DNA from: Pandoraea commovens
Lineage (GTDB): Bacteria; Pseudomonadota; Gammaproteobacteria; Burkholderiales; Burkholderiaceae
DNA: 64,000 nt
Direction of reading: 5' to 3'
Assembly: GCF_902459615.1 (NCBI RefSeq)
Contig: NZ_CABPSA010000003.1
Span: 434,001 to 498,000 of the forward strand
Shown: positions 52,732 to 61,730 of the stretch, one piece after another
How positions within the stretch are numbered: the first letter of the stretch is position 1
Layout: each line of letters begins with the position of its first letter
Notes under the pieces: model-generated
The model's database searches: none
What the model was told of the DNA's origin: nothing
Seen by the model: only the letters and a program-made list of their open reading frames with translations
Translations under genes and position numbers: made by a program

Positions 52732-52902
52732 TCAGTGCCGTGGGTGACGGATGCGTGCCCACGCGTGCTCAAGACGCTTCACCGCAGGACTATCCGGGTG
52801 ACGTGTCCACCAGACCCCCATCTCCCACACCATGCCCGCAAGCACGGCGATCAGCACGAGTGCGCCGATGGTGTACCAGATCTCGCCGAATGAGGTTGAC
52901 AT
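52732..52902 (-). CDS. Small single-TM membrane protein
   Basis: A 56-residue protein with one hydrophobic helix (about residues 8-30, WYTIGALVLIAVLAGMVWEMGVW) and a basic C terminus (RLEHAWARIRHPRH). The ATG at 52902 has GGGAGG 6 bases before it, a good ribosome site. The gene stands alone on the minus strand between a GT2 gene and the YeiH-type transporter. Function unknown. Confidence 0.6.
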   Translation of the reverse strand: MSTSFGEIWYTIGALVLIAVLAGMVWEMGVWWTRHPDSPAVKRLEHAWARIRHPRH

Positions 52903-53033
52903 AACGGCCTCCCGGAAACGCCGAAAATGCATCACGGACGACCGGCGGCCGTCCGTGTTTGCATTCTAGGCGACGAAACCCGGCTTGCCCGCCGGGTCTG
53001 CCCTAACGTCGGGGTCTCATCCTTGCCGCTATC

Positions 53034-54086
53034 TCAGAGTTGCCCCATCGTCAGTTGCACCACGAGGCTGCTGACCGACACCGCCGCCCAGACGCCCAGT
53101 CCGAGCAGGATCGGACGCACACCGGTCGATGCCATGCGGCGCAGGTTCGACGACAGTCCGATGGCGGTGAGCGCCACGATGATCAGGAATTCGGCAGCGT
53201 CGTGAATCCACGGTTGCAGCGCAGGGGGCACGAGGCCTGCCGTGCGGATGCCCGATGCGATCAGGAAGCCGAGGATGAACCACGGGAAGATGCGGGCAAG
53301 GCTGAAGTTACCGGCACCGGCGCGCTTGGCGCGGTAAGCCACGATGGCGGCCAGCGTCAGACAGATCGGGATGATCAACGTGGCACGGGTCAGCTTGACG
53401 ATCGTGGCGTAGTCGCCAGCCGCCTTGCTGTAGCTGTAACCGGCTGCCACCACCGACGACGTGTCGTTGATTGCCGTACCAGCCCACATGCCGAAGCCCA
53501 GATCCGAGAGATGCAGCGCGTGACCGAGCACCGGGAACAGCAGCACGGCGGCGATATTGAACAGGAAGATGGTCGAGATGGCGAACGCCGTTTCGTGATC
53601 GTCCGGCTTCACGATGGGCGTGACGGCGGCAATCGCCGAACCACCGCAAATGGCCGTGCCCACGCCGATGAGCAGCTTGAGCTTGTCGGGCACGCCCAGC
53701 AGTCGACCCAGTCCCCAGGCCGACAAACCGGCGGCGGTGATCGTCACAGCAGTCACGGCGAGCGATTCGAGCCCAGTGTGCGCCACCTGCGACAGGGACA
53801 GACCGAAGCCCAGTGCGATGATTGACCACTGAAGCACGTACTTCGATGCGAATTTGATGCCGGACTCGTAACGTGCGCCCGGGGCGAAGATATTACGCAC
53901 GAGAATGCCGAGCAGAATGCCGAACACCGGACCGCCGACGAGCGGCATCTGACGCCCCAGCAACAGCGCCACGAAAGCAATCACGGTCGACAGAATAAGG
54001 CCCGCCCAAGGGTTGTGCTGATCCGGCACCAGCGTGTCGGGACGGCTGGCCGAAGCGGGCGTTGCAGCGTGGGTTTTTGTTGTCAT
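53034..54086 (-). CDS. YeiH/putative sulfate exporter family membrane protein
   Basis: A 350-residue membrane protein with about 10 helices, of the YeiH (UPF0324) family annotated as putative sulfate exporters. Typical stretches are GLILSTVIAFVALLLGRQMPLVGGPVFGILLGILVRN, LIGVGTAICGGSAIAAVTPIV and WAGTAINDTSSVVAAGYSYS. The ATG at 54086 has AAGGAG 9 bases ahead and was preferred over the GTG three codons upstream. Its divergent neighbour is the HCCA isomerase gene. Actual substrate is not established. Confidence 0.9.
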   Translation of the reverse strand: MTTKTHAATPASASRPDTLVPDQHNPWAGLILSTVIAFVALLLGRQMPLVGGPVFGILLGILVRNIFAPGARYESGIKFASKYVLQWSIIALGFGLSLSQVAHTGLESLAVTAVTITAAGLSAWGLGRLLGVPDKLKLLIGVGTAICGGSAIAAVTPIVKPDDHETAFAISTIFLFNIAAVLLFPVLGHALHLSDLGFGMWAGTAINDTSSVVAAGYSYSKAAGDYATIVKLTRATLIIPICLTLAAIVAYRAKRAGAGNFSLARIFPWFILGFLIASGIRTAGLVPPALQPWIHDAAEFLIIVALTAIGLSSNLRRMASTGVRPILLGLGVWAAVSVSSLVVQLTMGQL

Positions 54087-54309
54087 GTCGGGCACTCCTT
54101 GCGAATGAGTGCCAGTCTAAAAACTCCGCTTCAATAATAAAAATCGTTATATCGGATACAAAACATCCAAAATTCCGATAAATCTTCAGAGCAATGATAA
54201 GCCACTGATTCCATGAGGGTTTTAGCGACGTTCGCGCGGTCCCGGTACACTGTCCCGAGCGTCAAGTCGCACGCGCCGAGAAAAATTTCTACACAGGAGA
54301 CCGCGCCCC

Positions 54310-54972
54310 ATGTCGCAGACTGCCGACACCCCCGTCCGTCACGCCCAGTGGTATTTCGACTTCGCCTCCCCGTTCGCATACCTGCAATTCGAGCGCTTCG
54401 ATACGCTGCCGCGCACGCTCGACATCGAACTCAAACCCATCGTGCTGGGCGCGATCCTCGTGCACTTGCAGACGCAGGGACCGGCAGAGACGCCGTATAA
54501 GCGCATCTTTACCTATCGCATGGCGCAGTTTCGCGCCGAGCAGGACGGCATTGCGTACCGGATGCCGCCGGTGCACCCGTTCCATCCGATTCGCGTGTTG
54601 CGCCTGGCGGTTGCGTTAGGCGCGACGCACGACGTCGTGCGCACGATCTTCCGCTTCATCTGGGCGGAGGGACGCGACGTGACCGACCCGCAGGGCTGGG
54701 CCGATCTGAGCGAGCGCCTCGGCCTGCGTCCCGACGACGCGACAGCGCGCGCAGAATCGCCCGAAGTCAAAGCGGCGCTTCGCGAGAACACCGAAGGGGC
54801 GATTGCCGCCGGGGTGTTCGGCGTGCCGACGTTTGCTTATAACGGAGAGTTGTACTGGGGGGACGACGCCACGGCGATGTTCCGCCATTGCCTCGCGCAT
54901 CCGGAATGGCTGCAGTCGCCGGACGTCAGTCGGCTGCAACAGGTGACGGTCGGCGTGAAACGCGAGCGCTGA
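54310..54972 (+). CDS. 2-hydroxychromene-2-carboxylate isomerase (DSBA/kappa-GST fold)
   Basis: A 220-residue thioredoxin-fold protein. The N-terminal YFDFASPFAYLQFERF has the active-site Ser-Pro of 2-hydroxychromene-2-carboxylate isomerases (in place of the thiol of DsbA), and GVFGVPTFAYNGELYWGDD is the cis-proline region. HCCA isomerases act with glutathione in naphthalene and related degradation; here no other aromatic-pathway gene is adjacent, so the substrate may differ. An AGGAGA site lies 9 bases before the ATG. Confidence 0.9.
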   Translation: MSQTADTPVRHAQWYFDFASPFAYLQFERFDTLPRTLDIELKPIVLGAILVHLQTQGPAETPYKRIFTYRMAQFRAEQDGIAYRMPPVHPFHPIRVLRLAVALGATHDVVRTIFRFIWAEGRDVTDPQGWADLSERLGLRPDDATARAESPEVKAALRENTEGAIAAGVFGVPTFAYNGELYWGDDATAMFRHCLAHPEWLQSPDVSRLQQVTVGVKRER

Positions 54973-54980
54973 TAGTGACG

Positions 54981-55050
54981 CTGCTTGAAGGTGCTTGAAG
55001 GTGCTTGAAGGTGCTTGAAGGTGCTTGAACGTGCTTGATGCTGCGTGATG
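54981..55050. repeat. Seven tandem 10-bp units
   Basis: Units of the type GTGCTTGAAG follow each other from 54981; the middle three are identical and the outer ones diverge. It lies 9 bp past the isomerase stop and before the convergent SGNH gene. As it is outside genes, its copy number is free to vary. Confidence 0.9.
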
Positions 55051-55077
55051 GTGATCGACGGGGGCCGCTGACAGACG

Positions 55078-56472
55078 TCAGCGCGTGGCTCCCGACGGTT
55101 GCGTCTTCGCACCGCTACCAAGAATCAGCGGCAGCGACACGGCGTCTGCCATCGCAGCGTAACCGGCGTCGCTCGGGTGCGTGCCGTCACCGCTATCCAG
55201 GCGCGGCAGCATGCGTGTCGGTTGCGACGGATCGCGTAATGCCGCGTCGAAATCGATCACGCCATCGAACGCGCCGCCGGTACGGACCCACTGATTGACG
55301 GCCTCACGCACGGCTTCGCGCTCAGGCGGCAGTTTGCCCGGCGGGATCGTGGTGCCGACAATGCGCACGTTGCGGGCGTGCGCCGCCGCAATCAGCGACT
55401 GATAGCCCGCGATCATCTCCGGCGCGGTCACGATCACGTGCGGCACGTCGCAATCGAGCCCACCGTGCGGCGGCACGTAACCGAAATTGATGTCGTTGAT
55501 GCCGACCTGCACGACGACCGTCTTCACACCGGGCTGCTCCAGCGCGTCGCGACGAAAGCGCGCCACCAGCCGCTCGCCGTAGCAGGCCGAATCGTGCAGC
55601 AAGCGATTGCCGCTGATGCCGAGATTGAGTACTGCGATATCGCGTCGCCCGGCGGCGTCCAGACGACGCACCAACCCATCCGGCCAGCGACGATTGGCGT
55701 TCAGCGTGCTGCGCATGCCGTCCGTGATCGAATCGCCAATCGCGACGATGGCGTGCGACGGGGCATCGGGCACGACGCTCAGCCCGGCCAGCCACAACGT
55801 ATTCGTGAAGCGCGTGGGGAACGATGCCGCCTGTGCGTTATCGACGAAATCCCCCGCGCCGCTCAGAAAGGCGGTTTGCTGCGCGATCTTGTGCCACGTG
55901 GTGGGCGTCTTCGATGATTCTTGGGTGAAAAGACTGACGGCCAGCGGCGTTCCGGCACGCACAGCGAACGGCAACGGGTCGCTTTCGAGCGACGCGCCCG
56001 GTGCAATGCGCGCCGCCGGTTGCCCGCCGAACGTCAGGCCTCGCACCGTGCCCGCGTCGATGGATGCACCGCGTGTGGAGACAGCGAGGCTCGCGCGTTC
56101 GATGATCAGCGGCTGTGTGCCGTAAGCGTTCGAGAACCGCACGCGGACATCGTTGCCGGACAGCGTGGGATAGACGATCTGACGGACGGTGCGTCCACCT
56201 GCGGCCGGTGCCCGGTTGAACGAAGGCGCCGCCGGATGCTGCGCGACGGCTTGCGGGGCCGTCGCCCATGCCCCGACGCGTGCGTTCTGAACATTCAATG
56301 CGCCCTGCCCCTGAGCAAACGCCGTCGAGGACACACCGGCGAGGGTGGCCGCGAACACGGTCAGCGCGACGCGCAAAGCACGTTGCACTCGGGACGAGCC
56401 CTCGGCAGCGGGAAGCCAGAAGTTCTTGAACGTAGACAACGTCGGGAGCATGAAAACAGCGTAGGCCAACAT
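55078..56472 (-). CDS. Secreted SGNH/GDSL hydrolase
   Basis: A 464-residue secreted esterase-type protein. A signal peptide ends near AFAQG (about residue 54). The SGNH blocks are intact: AIGDSITDG (Ser), NLGISGN (Gly/Asn), QVGINDINFG, and DGTHPSDAGY with the catalytic Asp-His pair. The N-terminal half before the GDSL block (RTVRQIVYPTLSGNDVRVRFSNAYG...) resembles the accessory domain of plant-cell-wall-active esterases. Likely a polysaccharide or lipid deacylase. The ATG at 56472 or seven codons later both fit. Confidence 0.85.
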   Translation of the reverse strand: MLAYAVFMLPTLSTFKNFWLPAAEGSSRVQRALRVALTVFAATLAGVSSTAFAQGQGALNVQNARVGAWATAPQAVAQHPAAPSFNRAPAAGGRTVRQIVYPTLSGNDVRVRFSNAYGTQPLIIERASLAVSTRGASIDAGTVRGLTFGGQPAARIAPGASLESDPLPFAVRAGTPLAVSLFTQESSKTPTTWHKIAQQTAFLSGAGDFVDNAQAASFPTRFTNTLWLAGLSVVPDAPSHAIVAIGDSITDGMRSTLNANRRWPDGLVRRLDAAGRRDIAVLNLGISGNRLLHDSACYGERLVARFRRDALEQPGVKTVVVQVGINDINFGYVPPHGGLDCDVPHVIVTAPEMIAGYQSLIAAAHARNVRIVGTTIPPGKLPPEREAVREAVNQWVRTGGAFDGVIDFDAALRDPSQPTRMLPRLDSGDGTHPSDAGYAAMADAVSLPLILGSGAKTQPSGATR

Positions 56473-56600
56473 GGATGATTCGGGCAGCAGCCGTCATTGT
56501 GCCTGATTGCGGCCGTTGGCAAGGACTTACATTACCTTTCAGGCATGGCCCCGCCGCCCGGTTTGGCGTGTCGAAACCCGACAAGCTAAGACGAGAGGAA

Positions 56601-56670
56601 TCAGTACGTCGAAATCAGTACGTCGAAGTCAGTACGTTGAAGTCAGTACGTTGAAGTCAGCGCGTCGAGA
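56601..56670. repeat. Five tandem 14-bp units at the 3' end of yfiB
   Basis: Units of the type TCAGTACGTCGAAG run from 56601; the last overlaps the stop codon and final codons of the OmpA-type gene (ends 56657), so copy-number change leaves the protein almost unaltered. Confidence 0.8.
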
Positions 56671-57286
56671 TCACGATGGCGACACGCCGGTTCTGCGCGC
56701 GCCCTGCCGGTGTGCTGTTGTCGGCCACCGGATTACGCTTGCCCGCCCCGATCGTCTGAATGCCTGCACGCTTGACGCCTGCCTCAGCCAGCACACCGGC
56801 CACAGCGTCGGCACGGCGTGCCGAAAGCTGCTCGTTGTAGGTATCGCTGCCGACCGAGTCGGTGTATCCGTAGACGCGCACCGCGTCGAGTCCGACCTTC
56901 ACCAGCGTGTGCCCGATGCGCGTGACCGTCTCGCGCGCAGGGTCGCGCACCACGAACTTGTCGGTGTCGAAGAGGACCGTGTCCGAGAGCCCGAACTCCC
57001 AGCCTTCGTCCGTCTGCGTGAAGCCTTCCGACTTGAGCGCTGCGATCTGCTCAGGCGTCAGGCCGTGCACAGGCGTGGTCTGACACCCGGCGAGCGCCCC
57101 GAAGCCAAGCAGGACCAGCAGCCCGAGCGCGCGACGCAGGAGCGTCCGGTATTGCGAGAAAGTGCGATTCAGCGCGGCGGTGAAGTGGCCACGGAAGTTG
57201 CCCCGGCGGGCAGATGAATGTTGTGAGCTGCCCGTGCCGACAGCGTCGGCAGTATTAGCAGCGATAGCAGCGAAGTCCAAGGCCAA
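56657..57286 (-). CDS. yfiB: OmpA-domain lipoprotein YfiB
   Basis: YfiB is an outer-membrane lipoprotein with an OmpA-like peptidoglycan-binding domain that releases YfiN by sequestering YfiR. The 209 residues include the lipobox LAGC (Cys68) and OmpA domain with VRVYGYTDSVGSDTYNEQLSARRADAVAGVL and the NRRVAIVI end. The start is doubtful: TTG at 57286 or 57280 (GGGGA upstream); no ATG or GTG is available before the signal sequence, giving an unusually long pre-sequence. It lies 70 bp downstream of yfiN on the same strand. Confidence 0.87.
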   Translation of the reverse strand: MALDFAAIAANTADAVGTGSSQHSSARRGNFRGHFTAALNRTFSQYRTLLRRALGLLVLLGFGALAGCQTTPVHGLTPEQIAALKSEGFTQTDEGWEFGLSDTVLFDTDKFVVRDPARETVTRIGHTLVKVGLDAVRVYGYTDSVGSDTYNEQLSARRADAVAGVLAEAGVKRAGIQTIGAGKRNPVADNSTPAGRAQNRRVAIVISTR

Positions 57287-57355
57287 TCCCCATTGCGGTG
57301 TGAAATCCGGTCGTCATTTATGGTTATGTTTTCAGCTTAGGTGTTGCTCGCCGCC

Positions 57356-58768
57356 TTATCCCTTGGGGCTTTCCGCAACATGCCAGGTGCCGTCGCCGAC
57401 ACGCTTGGCCTGATACATCGCCGCATCCGCTGCGCGCAGCAGCGCTACCGCGTCGTTGGCGTGTGTCGGGTACAACGCCACGCCGATGCTCATCGACGTG
57501 GCCAGTTCGCTGCCGTCGGGCAGGGCAATCGGCCGTTCCATCGAGGCCAGCAGGTTCTGGGCGAGACGCACGGCGTTGGACGTCTGCCGCACGCCGGGCA
57601 GCATCACCGCGAACTCGTCGCCGCCCAGACGTGCCACCAGATCCCCCTCGCGTAGCGGCTCGCGCAGACGCTTGGCAATCGCCACGAGCACTGCGTCGCC
57701 AGCGTCGTGGCCGAGCTGATCGTTGATGTCCTTGAAGCGATTGCTGTCGAGATACAACAGCGCGACGTGTGTGCCCAACTCGCGTGCCTCATCGAGCGCC
57801 TGCACCAACCGCGACTCGAAATACGCGCGATTCGGCAAGCCCGTCAGCGGGTCATGATTCGCCTGATGGGCGAGCGTCGCATTCTGCGCGCGCAAATGGT
57901 TTTGCCAGCCTTCGAACTCGTCGAGCAGCGCGTTAAAGTCGTCGCCCAGCTCCTTGAGTTCGGCAATCGGCGTCGCGGCGACGCGCTGATGGAACGCCCG
58001 CTCGCGACGCACCGCATGCGCCACTTCCGCCAGCGCACGCAGCGGCTTGACGATATCGCGGTGCATCCGCTTGGCCAGCACGTTCGCAACGCCGAACGTG
58101 ACGGCAAGGCACGCGAGCACGCCACCGATTCCGCTCATCAGAAACACGAAGAACTGATTGCCCTGCCCCTGGACTTCGATCGTGCCAACGACCTTGTCTT
58201 CATGACGGATCGGCAGCGTCACCGGACCGGGCATGGCGATGTCGGCGACAGTTCGCTCGATACGTGCCAGCGTGCCGCCGTCGGGACGCCGCCACATCGC
58301 AAACTGCGCGTTGCGCGCATCGAGCACGCGCACCTGAACCACGTCTTCGTCTTTGGCAATGAGCGCAATCGCTTCCTGCGCCGCCACCCTGTCGCCGAAC
58401 ACCACTGCCGCTTCGGCGGTGTAGGCCAGCGAGCGCCCGATCAGCAGCAGATTGTTTTCGGCGTAGGCGCGCAGCGCGATCCACGCGACGCCAGAGAGCA
58501 AGAGTGCAGCGAGGACCACGGCGGAGACCGCGAGACGCAGATGCGTGCGTCGCAGCACGCGCTGCAAGGAGGGTCGTCGCCGACGCACGGTTGAAGCAGG
58601 GGGTGGCGTCGATGTGAGACCGGCGGAAGCGGGCGGCGGCTCGTGGGTCGATTCGTGCGCTGCCGCGCCGGTCGCCACGTCTGGCGCGGCTTGCGGTGAC
58701 AGCAGTCCGGCCACGGGTGTCCCCGGTCCGGACGGCGGTGGATGGGCTGGGGGGAATTGGGTTGTCAT
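57356..58768 (-). CDS. yfiN: Membrane diguanylate cyclase YfiN
   Basis: YfiN (TpbB) makes cyclic-di-GMP when released from YfiR. The 470 residues hold an extra proline-rich N terminus (1-65), membrane helices at about 77-99 and 206-231, a periplasmic PAS-like domain between them, a HAMP linker, and a C-terminal GGDEF domain. The active site GGDEF is at 382-386 and an inhibitory RxxD site (REGD, 373-376) is present, so activity with product inhibition is expected. Its ATG overlaps the yfiR stop by 4 bp. The P. aeruginosa protein is shorter (435) and lacks the 65-residue extension. Confidence 0.93.
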   Translation of the reverse strand: MTTQFPPAHPPPSGPGTPVAGLLSPQAAPDVATGAAAHESTHEPPPASAGLTSTPPPASTVRRRRPSLQRVLRRTHLRLAVSAVVLAALLLSGVAWIALRAYAENNLLLIGRSLAYTAEAAVVFGDRVAAQEAIALIAKDEDVVQVRVLDARNAQFAMWRRPDGGTLARIERTVADIAMPGPVTLPIRHEDKVVGTIEVQGQGNQFFVFLMSGIGGVLACLAVTFGVANVLAKRMHRDIVKPLRALAEVAHAVRRERAFHQRVAATPIAELKELGDDFNALLDEFEGWQNHLRAQNATLAHQANHDPLTGLPNRAYFESRLVQALDEARELGTHVALLYLDSNRFKDINDQLGHDAGDAVLVAIAKRLREPLREGDLVARLGGDEFAVMLPGVRQTSNAVRLAQNLLASMERPIALPDGSELATSMSIGVALYPTHANDAVALLRAADAAMYQAKRVGDGTWHVAESPKG

Positions 58769-59412
58769 GGCGTTGCTGGCTTTCGCGCCAGCTTCAGCAC
58801 GTTCGGGTGGACACGCACACCACTGCGCGCGACGGTGTCGAGGTTGATATCGAAGGTCACCCGGTCGGCATCGACGTTCAGGCAGAACATCGTGCCAACG
58901 GTGCACGAGTCGTTGCGTTCGCTGATCGTCAGCACGGGATGACCGGCGAGGTTGGCCAGCAGTTGGCGACGCTCGAAATCGCTCATCGCGCCGAGGTACA
59001 ACACGTCGCACAACGAACCGATGGTCGGCTCCAGAGGCGAGACGCGCTGCGCTTCCACCGGTGGCGCACTGCCTGACGGCTGAGCCGCCAGCAGGTCGCG
59101 CGCATAGTCGGTGTTGCCTGCCACGCACAGACGCACTTTCGCGGGCATCGTCGGCCAGCGGGTGAAACTGATGATGCCGAGTACGACTTGCCGGACATTG
59201 GCGTCACGCACACTGACGGAAGCGGCACCGGCATTGCTTGCATTGCCTGCGGCCGCCGACTGCGCCGCGGCCTGCCCTGGTCCCGTCAGTCCCACCATGA
59301 GGACACTCAGGTACATCAGGCACAACCGCAACAGACGCAGCCATGAGCGCGCGCGCGCAGACCGACCTCTGCCGCATGTTTGCCGCAGGCCTCGTGTCAC
59401 ACCGGTCGTCAT
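58765..59412 (-). CDS. yfiR: Periplasmic YfiN repressor YfiR
   Basis: YfiR is a small periplasmic DUF4154 protein that holds YfiN inactive. A signal peptide precedes about residue 50, and the core KVRLCVAGN, LCDVLYLG and DSCTVGTMFCLN follows. Cysteine spacing (39 residues between the first pair, 7 between the second) equals the two disulfides known in P. aeruginosa YfiR. The ATG at 59412 is used; a TTG six codons upstream is possible. The 4-bp overlap with yfiN and the adjacent yfiB complete the operon. Confidence 0.9.
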   Translation of the reverse strand: MTTGVTRGLRQTCGRGRSARARSWLRLLRLCLMYLSVLMVGLTGPGQAAAQSAAAGNASNAGAASVSVRDANVRQVVLGIISFTRWPTMPAKVRLCVAGNTDYARDLLAAQPSGSAPPVEAQRVSPLEPTIGSLCDVLYLGAMSDFERRQLLANLAGHPVLTISERNDSCTVGTMFCLNVDADRVTFDINLDTVARSGVRVHPNVLKLARKPATP

Positions 59413-59803
59413 TGTCCGGTCGCTATGCAACGTCGCCTTCCCTCAGTACCCAAATGTTCGCGGTCGTCCGCTTGCCCGTCAAAATGCATTGTCGGCACCA
59501 CCCGTGAGATCGACGCCATTTCAGTGCCATCCCGACGGAAACAGGCCGCATGATACCGAACGGCTCCTCGCGAAGCCATACGGATCGGGTCCGACGAGGC
59601 ATTTCCACACCGGTGTCGCCAGCCCACAGCATGCGCGTGCCGCCGCCTTTTCGGAACCCCTTCCGACCCCGCGTTTTCCCTTGCACGAAGACGCTTGCAT
59701 CGTGGCAGAATGGCGCTCATAACCAATTGAAAAACAAGAGGAATCGGGCGACGAGATCGCTCGATTTTCGAGATAAAAAATCGCGACGCCAGGGAGGTGT
59801 TGC
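59413..59803. other. Divergent intergenic region yfiR / EAL gene
   Basis: A gap of about 390 bp between the yfiRNB operon and the leader of the EAL gene. It should hold promoters for both directions. A CGATTTT/AAAATCG pair (around 59762-59783) lies close to the leader ORF. No protein-like frame is seen. Confidence 0.45.
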
Positions 59804-59854
59804 ATGACGTTCCTGAATCCCGGCCGGACCGGCTTTCGGGAGGTACGGACGTGA
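59804..59854 (+). CDS. Sixteen-residue leader peptide before the EAL gene
   Basis: ATG at 59804 is preceded by AGGGAGG (59791-59797) with 6-base spacing. It encodes MTFLNPGRTGFREVRT and stops at TGA 59852-59854, overlapping the GTG start of the EAL gene at 59851 (GTGA). The downstream gene also has its own GGGAGG inside the leader. This looks like translational coupling or control. Confidence 0.55.
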   Translation: MTFLNPGRTGFREVRT

Positions 59855-61572
59855 ACGATCCCGTACCTCGTCGGGTGCCCGACGTCCAGGGCGAGTTGAG
59901 CCGTGCCGCGCTCGACAGCGCGCCGTATGCGATGTTCGTCTGTACCGACGACGGCATGCTCGAACGCATGAACGCGGCGTTCACGCGCCTGACCGGCTAT
60001 ACACCCGACGACCTGCTGGGCAAACGCAGCTTCCTCTCGCTACTCGATCCTTCGGAACTGGCACGCCGCCGCCTGCCTGCGCTGGCCAGTCTGTCGGCGC
60101 ATGAAGCGGTGCCGTATGACGACGAATGGCATCTGCTCACCCACATCCGTAGCTGGTTACCGATCCGTCTCGCGCTCTCCTGCGTCGAACACGCACCGGG
60201 CGAGCGCCGCTGGGTCGGCATCGTGCTCGATCTGTCGCAGCAAGTGCAGGTCGCGTCGCGGCTCTGGTATGTCACACACCACGACCCGGTCACCAGTCTG
60301 CCCAATCAGACCTTGCTCAACGAACGTCTCGAACTGGCGATTCATCGTTGCGCGATTCAACAGGTCGGACTCACGGTGATGCTGGTCGAACTCGATCACC
60401 TGCGCAAACTACGCAGCACCTTCGGTCCGCCCGCCGCCGAGCTGGCGCTGCGCATCGCGGCCGAGCGGCTGCGCGAGGCCAGCGGTCCCGAGGATGCCCT
60501 CGCCTGTCTGGGCGGCAGCCAGTTCGTGATCGTCACCAACGAAACCGGAGACGGCGCACGCCTTCTCGCTGCACGCATTCAAGCACGGCTCGCACAATGG
60601 GTGGACGTCGATCAGAACTCGGTCGCGCTGGACGCGAGCATCGGCGCGGTCAGCTACCCGGATCACGGCAATACCCCCGAGACGCTGCTGCGGCGCGCCC
60701 ACGTGGCGCTCGGCATTGCCAGCGCCGCCGGTGGCGGCCTGCGCTTTTTCAGCAACGAGATGGATTCACAGGCACGCCGCCGCAACGAACTGGAGACGCT
60801 GCTGCGCGTGGCCGTGCATGAGGCGTCGCATTCGCAGTTGCATCTCGTCTACCAGCCGCAGGTCACGCTCTCGACGGGCGAGATCCGCAGTGCGGAAACA
60901 CTGCTGCGCTGGCGTCATCCCTCGCTCGGCGCTGTCGGCCCGGCGGAATTCGTGCCGATTGCCGAGACATCCGGGCTGATTCTGCCGCTGGGCGAATGGG
61001 TCATGCAGACCGCTTGCCGGGAAGCGAGCCGGTTACTGCGACGCTGCGGCCATTTGCCGCGCATCTCCGTGAACGTCTCCGCGCAGCAATTCGCGCGCCA
61101 GGACGTCGTCGGCATGATCGAGCGCGCGCTTAACGCCCATGCGCTGGAGCCGCGCCATCTGGAAATCGAAATCACCGAGACGGTCTTGCTGGGCGACTCC
61201 AGCACCGCCGTCGGCTGTCTGCGCTCGCTGCACGACATGGGCGTGGAAATTGCCGTGGACGACTTCGGTACGGGCTACGCGAGTCTTGCCTATCTCACGC
61301 GCTTTCCGATTCATCGCCTGAAGATCGATCAGAGCTTCGTGCGCGATATGCTCACGCATGCACCGAGCCATGCCATCGTGAGCGCCGTCATCGCAATGGC
61401 GCATTCGCTGGGGTTGCGTGTGACGGCCGAAGGCGTCGAGACACAGGCGCAGGCGCAGCGGCTCACCGAGCTGGGCTGCGACGAGGCGCAGGGCTACTGG
61501 TTCGCACGCCCGATCGACGCACAGGGCTTCTATCACATCGTGGCACCGCTGGGCAGCAGTGCGCGGCGATGA
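59851..61572 (+). CDS. PAS / degenerate GGDEF / EAL phosphodiesterase
   Basis: A 573-residue soluble protein: a PAS domain (about 18-130), a GGDEF domain whose signature is changed to GGSQF (221-225) and so probably inactive or regulatory, and an EAL domain (about 310-570). EAL catalytic residues are kept: Glu349 (ETLLRW), Asn in SVNVSAQQF, Glu in IEITE, the DDFGTGYASL pair, Lys in LKIDQSFV, and Glu/Gln in TAEGVET and EAQGYWFARP. It should hydrolyse cyclic-di-GMP and oppose YfiN next door. The GTG at 59851 has GGGAGG 7 bases upstream; an earlier GTG at 59797 overlaps another ribosome site. Confidence 0.9.
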   Translation: MNDPVPRRVPDVQGELSRAALDSAPYAMFVCTDDGMLERMNAAFTRLTGYTPDDLLGKRSFLSLLDPSELARRRLPALASLSAHEAVPYDDEWHLLTHIRSWLPIRLALSCVEHAPGERRWVGIVLDLSQQVQVASRLWYVTHHDPVTSLPNQTLLNERLELAIHRCAIQQVGLTVMLVELDHLRKLRSTFGPPAAELALRIAAERLREASGPEDALACLGGSQFVIVTNETGDGARLLAARIQARLAQWVDVDQNSVALDASIGAVSYPDHGNTPETLLRRAHVALGIASAAGGGLRFFSNEMDSQARRRNELETLLRVAVHEASHSQLHLVYQPQVTLSTGEIRSAETLLRWRHPSLGAVGPAEFVPIAETSGLILPLGEWVMQTACREASRLLRRCGHLPRISVNVSAQQFARQDVVGMIERALNAHALEPRHLEIEITETVLLGDSSTAVGCLRSLHDMGVEIAVDDFGTGYASLAYLTRFPIHRLKIDQSFVRDMLTHAPSHAIVSAVIAMAHSLGLRVTAEGVETQAQAQRLTELGCDEAQGYWFARPIDAQGFYHIVAPLGSSARR

Positions 61573-61730
61573 GGGGGCCGAGCGCGGCTGAGCGGGGCTG
61601 AGCGATTCATGTATCCAGCGACGTCTTTTTTGTCGACATGGCGTATCAAGACTCGCGCGTGACTTTAGAACGCGGTATGGTACGTCGCGAAGGGATTCCC
61701 CCGAACGACGTAGCAACGAGGAATAACGCC

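Noticed and set aside
54981-55050. Possible CRISPR array
   Set aside because: The 10-bp units are contiguous with no spacers and there are no cas genes in the window.
59797-59850. GTG at 59797 as start of the EAL protein
   Set aside because: It overlaps the AGGGAGG ribosome site and leaves no spacing, while GTG 59851 has its own GGGAGG with 7-base spacing.
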